Of a stretch of DNA of 64,000 nt, positions 60,728-64,000 are shown in pieces; positions within the stretch are counted from its first letter, which is position 1, and every line of letters begins with the position of its first letter. Where the stretch lies: NCBI GenBank assembly GCA_037389465.1, contig JAZARR010000236.1, positions 868,001 through 932,000 of the forward strand. Reading direction: 5' to 3'. The position numbers were made by a program, and so were the translations under genes. Under the pieces are notes generated by a model. It was not told the DNA's origin, did no database searches, and saw only the letters and a list, made by a program, of their open reading frames with translations. This DNA comes from Baylisascaris procyonis. Taxonomy: Eukaryota; Nematoda; Chromadorea; Rhabditida; Ascarididae.

Positions 60728-62110
60728 GTACGGATGAAACTCCGCGTTCTCCAACAAAATCCACCACTCACAGCCCTTCGCCTTCTGCTATAGCTGTCCA
60801 AGAGGAACTCAGACCAGCAGTGATAACTAGGCCACTCAATGATGCAACCGACTTTGAAGGTGATACTATGAAAACGGTTTCCGTGTTGAGAAGTGGTGCG
60901 ATTCAACGTTCTAACATTTTCCTCGTTTCTTGATTTGTTGCCATAAGATAGTGGTTGACAAGCAAGGTGCTGAATCCTTCCGGGTACTTGCGTTTTGAGA
61001 TGGCGTCTAGAAATATTGGATAAGCCGAATCTCATGTCTCTGTGTATGTTTCTGTTTGTACTATTTGGAAATATTGAATTTAGGGTCGCTGTTTTTCACA
61101 TTATTGACCTAAACCAATGATCCGCCTCTTTACCAACCTTCAGATTCATCGATTAATGTTGAGATGGGTGATGAATTTTAAAAGGTCTAAAATTTACCCA
61201 TTTTTTGCAACAGTCGGTCATTCAGGAAAACAGATCCTTTCTAAATTGTTATGAAGCACAGGTTGGGATTATGTATAACTGGCTGACTGCGCATGTTTTT
61301 TGTCACCATTTGTTGGGTGTTGCAGCTGAGCTACCTCCGTTTCCTCCTCCTCCCCCTCCCGGCTGCCAGTTATCGATGAGGTCAGAGTATACCGCAGTGA
61401 GGCAGACGCTTTAAAAAATGCTTGACGCAGACAAATTTATACACGTAGGTATATGTGTATATGTATACATATATATGTGTATATTTACCTGATGGTCCGT
61501 CCATCCGCCAAGGGTCGGCTCCGATCTTTGGAGTTCCATTCGCATTTCTACTCGAATATTTAGCATTAAGATTTGCAGCAGTGACGTTCGGGTTGCTAGC
61601 CCTTGTGCCCCCTATAGCCGCGGTTTGCCCTTTCAATGCGTAGCCTGGATGGTCTCTGAGAATCAGACACATAGTCGTCATCCCGTGGTCTACTCGGAGC
61701 CTCTCCAGCATGATAGGATCTGATGCATCAATTTGCTGTTTTTGATAGATTCACGTCATTCGCCAGGTATTGGTTGCTTTCTCAGTTATTCATTCGTCTG
61801 ACTTGCAATAATTGAAGTATTTAGGTCAGCGATGGTATACAATTTTGCGTTCCCAGTTTAAGTTACAATTACGATTATCGAGGAATAGTCACTTTTGTTT
61901 TTGATCATTTCGTTTAATCTACGCCTCACTTTTTGATGTTGAATTCGACAGAGAGGTCTTTGTTGGATTGTTTTAGGCGAAAGTTACCTCCGGCACGGCG
62001 CAATTCAGTGGATGAAGGATGTTCACGAAGAGGGAAGTGGGCATGAGTGGGTTGCCGTTCTCAATGTTCCACCAAAATGCAACCTCACGCGCCGATTGCT
62101 GATGCTGCAG
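60728..62110 (+). CDS. Ser/Pro-linker exon and WMKDV exon (D' copies)
   Basis: 60728-60859 and 61977-62110 correspond to 26344-26475 and 27593-27726, with phase conserved. The - strand exon-like block 27105-27351 recurs at 61489-61735. Confidence 0.5.
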
Positions 62111-62443
62111 GTAAGTATTTGATTAGGAATAGTGGGCACATTGTCAGCTGATATATCATCCTGCAGCAATGATAGTGTGTACACGTTGGGATTGAGACAG
62201 TTCAGTGCTCAGTGATGATGCCTTTAAGATTTAGGTTTGTTGACTGACCTGCGTAATTTCACTTAACCGTGGCAGGTGCAGTCAGGTATTTCTGAAGGAA
62301 CCGACTCTGCCACAGGAAGTAGTGAATTCATCATTGAAATTTCATCTATTTAGACTAGAGAAATCTTCTGTGCTTCGCTGGCATGGTGGATATCGCGATG
62401 GTGGTCCACATTGCACCCTTTACTTGCCTCCGATTTGCATTTA

Positions 62444-62589
62444 TAGCGTGCGTTATGGTGACATCTTACCTCTGTGTGTATAAGCGTCCATTTCTGTGTC
62501 CCGTTTCCGCTAGTTTCGACTCGGGAACCACTAAAGGGAGAACTGTAATTTAGAGAGTATAATGTATGACGTTGTAGTTTGGTGCATAC
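62444..62589. repeat. Dispersed repeat R3, copy in D'
   Basis: Duplicate of 28,060-28,205. Confidence 0.6.
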
Positions 62590-63479
62590 ATAAATCTCCC
62601 ACAACAGCATTTCGTTCAATCTATCGACTCCAGGTGAAGTCACAAGTACCTAAGGCTGACTGTTCAACGGCTCAACGGGTTTTCATTTGATATCGATTGG
62701 GTGATAAGAAAGCGAATCTTTCGAGGAGTTTCTATAAGTAATCGGTTCAGTTAAAACACGAATGCATTACTGAAAAATTTATGTTATTTGCTCGTTGAGT
62801 GAAACTGGTTTATCAGAGCTCCTGGATTGGTAGGCTTCTCGACTTGCATATTTTATCTTATTTGCCAATTTTTTCTGCCAGAACAATTTTGTTGTTTTAT
62901 GCGATTTGTGGTGTAGCAGATTGCTGGAGGAGATCTAAGTTTGTATGGCTAGTTGTTGTGAAAGGCAATCTTTTTGACTCTCTTTTCTTTGTTTCCCATA
63001 TTGAGAGTCAACGTTAACTTTAGGCATATTGAACGTGCTCATGTCATAGAAATTCATCTTGATCTTGTGACTGCAACTTGAATACCTAAACAAAATTGAT
63101 ATATTCGTAGACTGGCATATCAAAGATGGCTGATTGTTGATGAAACCGGTGTCTTCTGTTGATCTAACTGGTACTGTTTCCTGTTGCGTACGGTTTGCTG
63201 TTTACTGCTTGAAAATATAGCTTAGGTACTTGTAGAGATGAGGAAGCTTTCTCTAGCATGTGATTGAACTAGTAAGCAGCCAGTGTTTGAGATTTTATCT
63301 AGCTTCTTTCACTCGGTATAAAACAGCGAAGAAATTGTCGTAGAAGTGGAAAACCTGGTCGAGTATTGAACAGTCCTGCTGACGTATACTTTAGAACAAA
63401 TACACCACAGACATATACAGGTTTATGCATCGTAAGGTGTTTATAGAGATAGCACTTTTAGTGAAATATAGATTTTAAG

Positions 63480-63692
63480 GGTTCTGAGGGAGAGAAGCGG
63501 CCATCGGTGGCTTCAACAAACCAGGCAGCAAGCGCAGAATCACTCCAGCATCAGACACCTTCGTTAGAGAATCTATTGGCACGCTCAAGGATCTTCGATG
63601 AGCGCATTCCCGAAGTGGTTGCTGACGATGCCTCTTTGCAGGAAACACCTCTCGGTTTGTTGCTACCTTCAAGTGATTTTTGCACTTTATCA
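63480..63692 (+). CDS. Unidentified Ser-rich exon (D' copy of 29096-29308)
   Basis: Same 71 codons and donor as in D. The next exon (from 63812) runs off the window. Confidence 0.5.
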
Positions 63693-63811
63693 GTGAGTAA
63701 AGCGTTGTATATTATGTGGGACGTTGGGTAATCATGCTTAACAGTGATAAGTTCATACTTCAAGATCTGCTAGGCCTATGATATATCCTTTTTTTAACAT
63801 AACAATTGTAG

Positions 63812-64000
63812 TATCGATCCGCCACTACATTCTGAGGCGTGCAGAGCAAAAAAGTCCTGTCAGGAAAAGTGGGTGAAATTAGGCGGTGCAGAGGAAGTTT
63901 TTAGCGATGTGCGGAGTTTTTGCAGCGTTCATCAAACCTCGCTTACTGTAGATGTGGTAAGCAGTATGTATTCTTTAGGATCATCAAGGGCTGTGGATAC
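63812..64000 (+). CDS. Unidentified exon, cut by the window end (D' copy of 29429-29737)
   Basis: The first 189 bp of the D' copy. It differs from D by at least two substitutions (GTAGATGTGG for GTAGAAGTGG, making Glu to Asp; TTAGGATC for TTAGGGTC, silent), so the frame is kept. Confidence 0.4.

Larger units (their letters stand above)
53008..64000. repeat. Segmental duplication unit D' (continues past the window)
   Basis: Second copy of 18,631 onward, about 10.99 kb visible. Differences seen: T/A homopolymer lengths (53,617; 54,985; 56,117; 59,652), the (AT)n tract, two monomer variants in the 42-bp array, and single-base changes that appear only after about 63,400. Confidence 0.97.

Overview
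This window is eukaryotic DNA, most probably from a nematode. Coding sequence comes in short exons (80-310 bp) with GT..AG introns of a few hundred bp to 2 kb. The 3' splice sites are short and T-rich (ttttcag, tttgcag, ttttag, tttatag), the introns are AT-rich, and microsatellites and dispersed repeats are common. There are no bacterial operons, Shine-Dalgarno sites or CRISPR arrays. The species cannot be named from the sequence.

Layout: (1) 0.1-10.5 kb holds the 3' two thirds of a CLC chloride channel/transporter gene on the + strand (14 in-phase exons, two CBS domains). Two phase-compatible exons at 15.4 and 17.8 kb suggest an alternative longer C-terminus. (2) 18.4-18.9 kb holds two exons of a HUWE1/EEL-1-type HECT ubiquitin ligase. 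(3) A segment starting at 18,631 (called D here) is repeated almost base for base at 53,008-64,000 (D'). It contains the second of those HUWE1 exons, a 1.1 kb array of 42-bp repeats, a long (AT)n tract, Ig-like exons and several unrecognised exons. (4) 31.4-35.5 kb holds exons of a WDFY3/ALFY-type BEACH protein, with apparent frame breaks. (5) 38.9 kb holds one exon of a titin/obscurin (UNC-89)-like protein kinase. (6) 40.5-41.4 kb holds two unidentified phase-compatible exons. (7) 47.8-52.2 kb holds the N-terminal exons of a HUWE1 gene, stopping 0.8 kb before D'.

The CLC gene reads cleanly throughout. The rest looks like a mosaic. HUWE1 is split: N-terminal exons lie at 48-52 kb, while the exon that should follow them lies at 18.4 kb. 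WDFY3-like exons lie between Ig-like and kinase exons, and an 11 kb block is present twice. Either this is a rearranged, segmentally duplicated region rich in gene fragments, or the assembly joins haplotypes or misplaced contigs. The sequence alone cannot decide. Recognition is by eye from protein motifs and exon phase; no database search was run.
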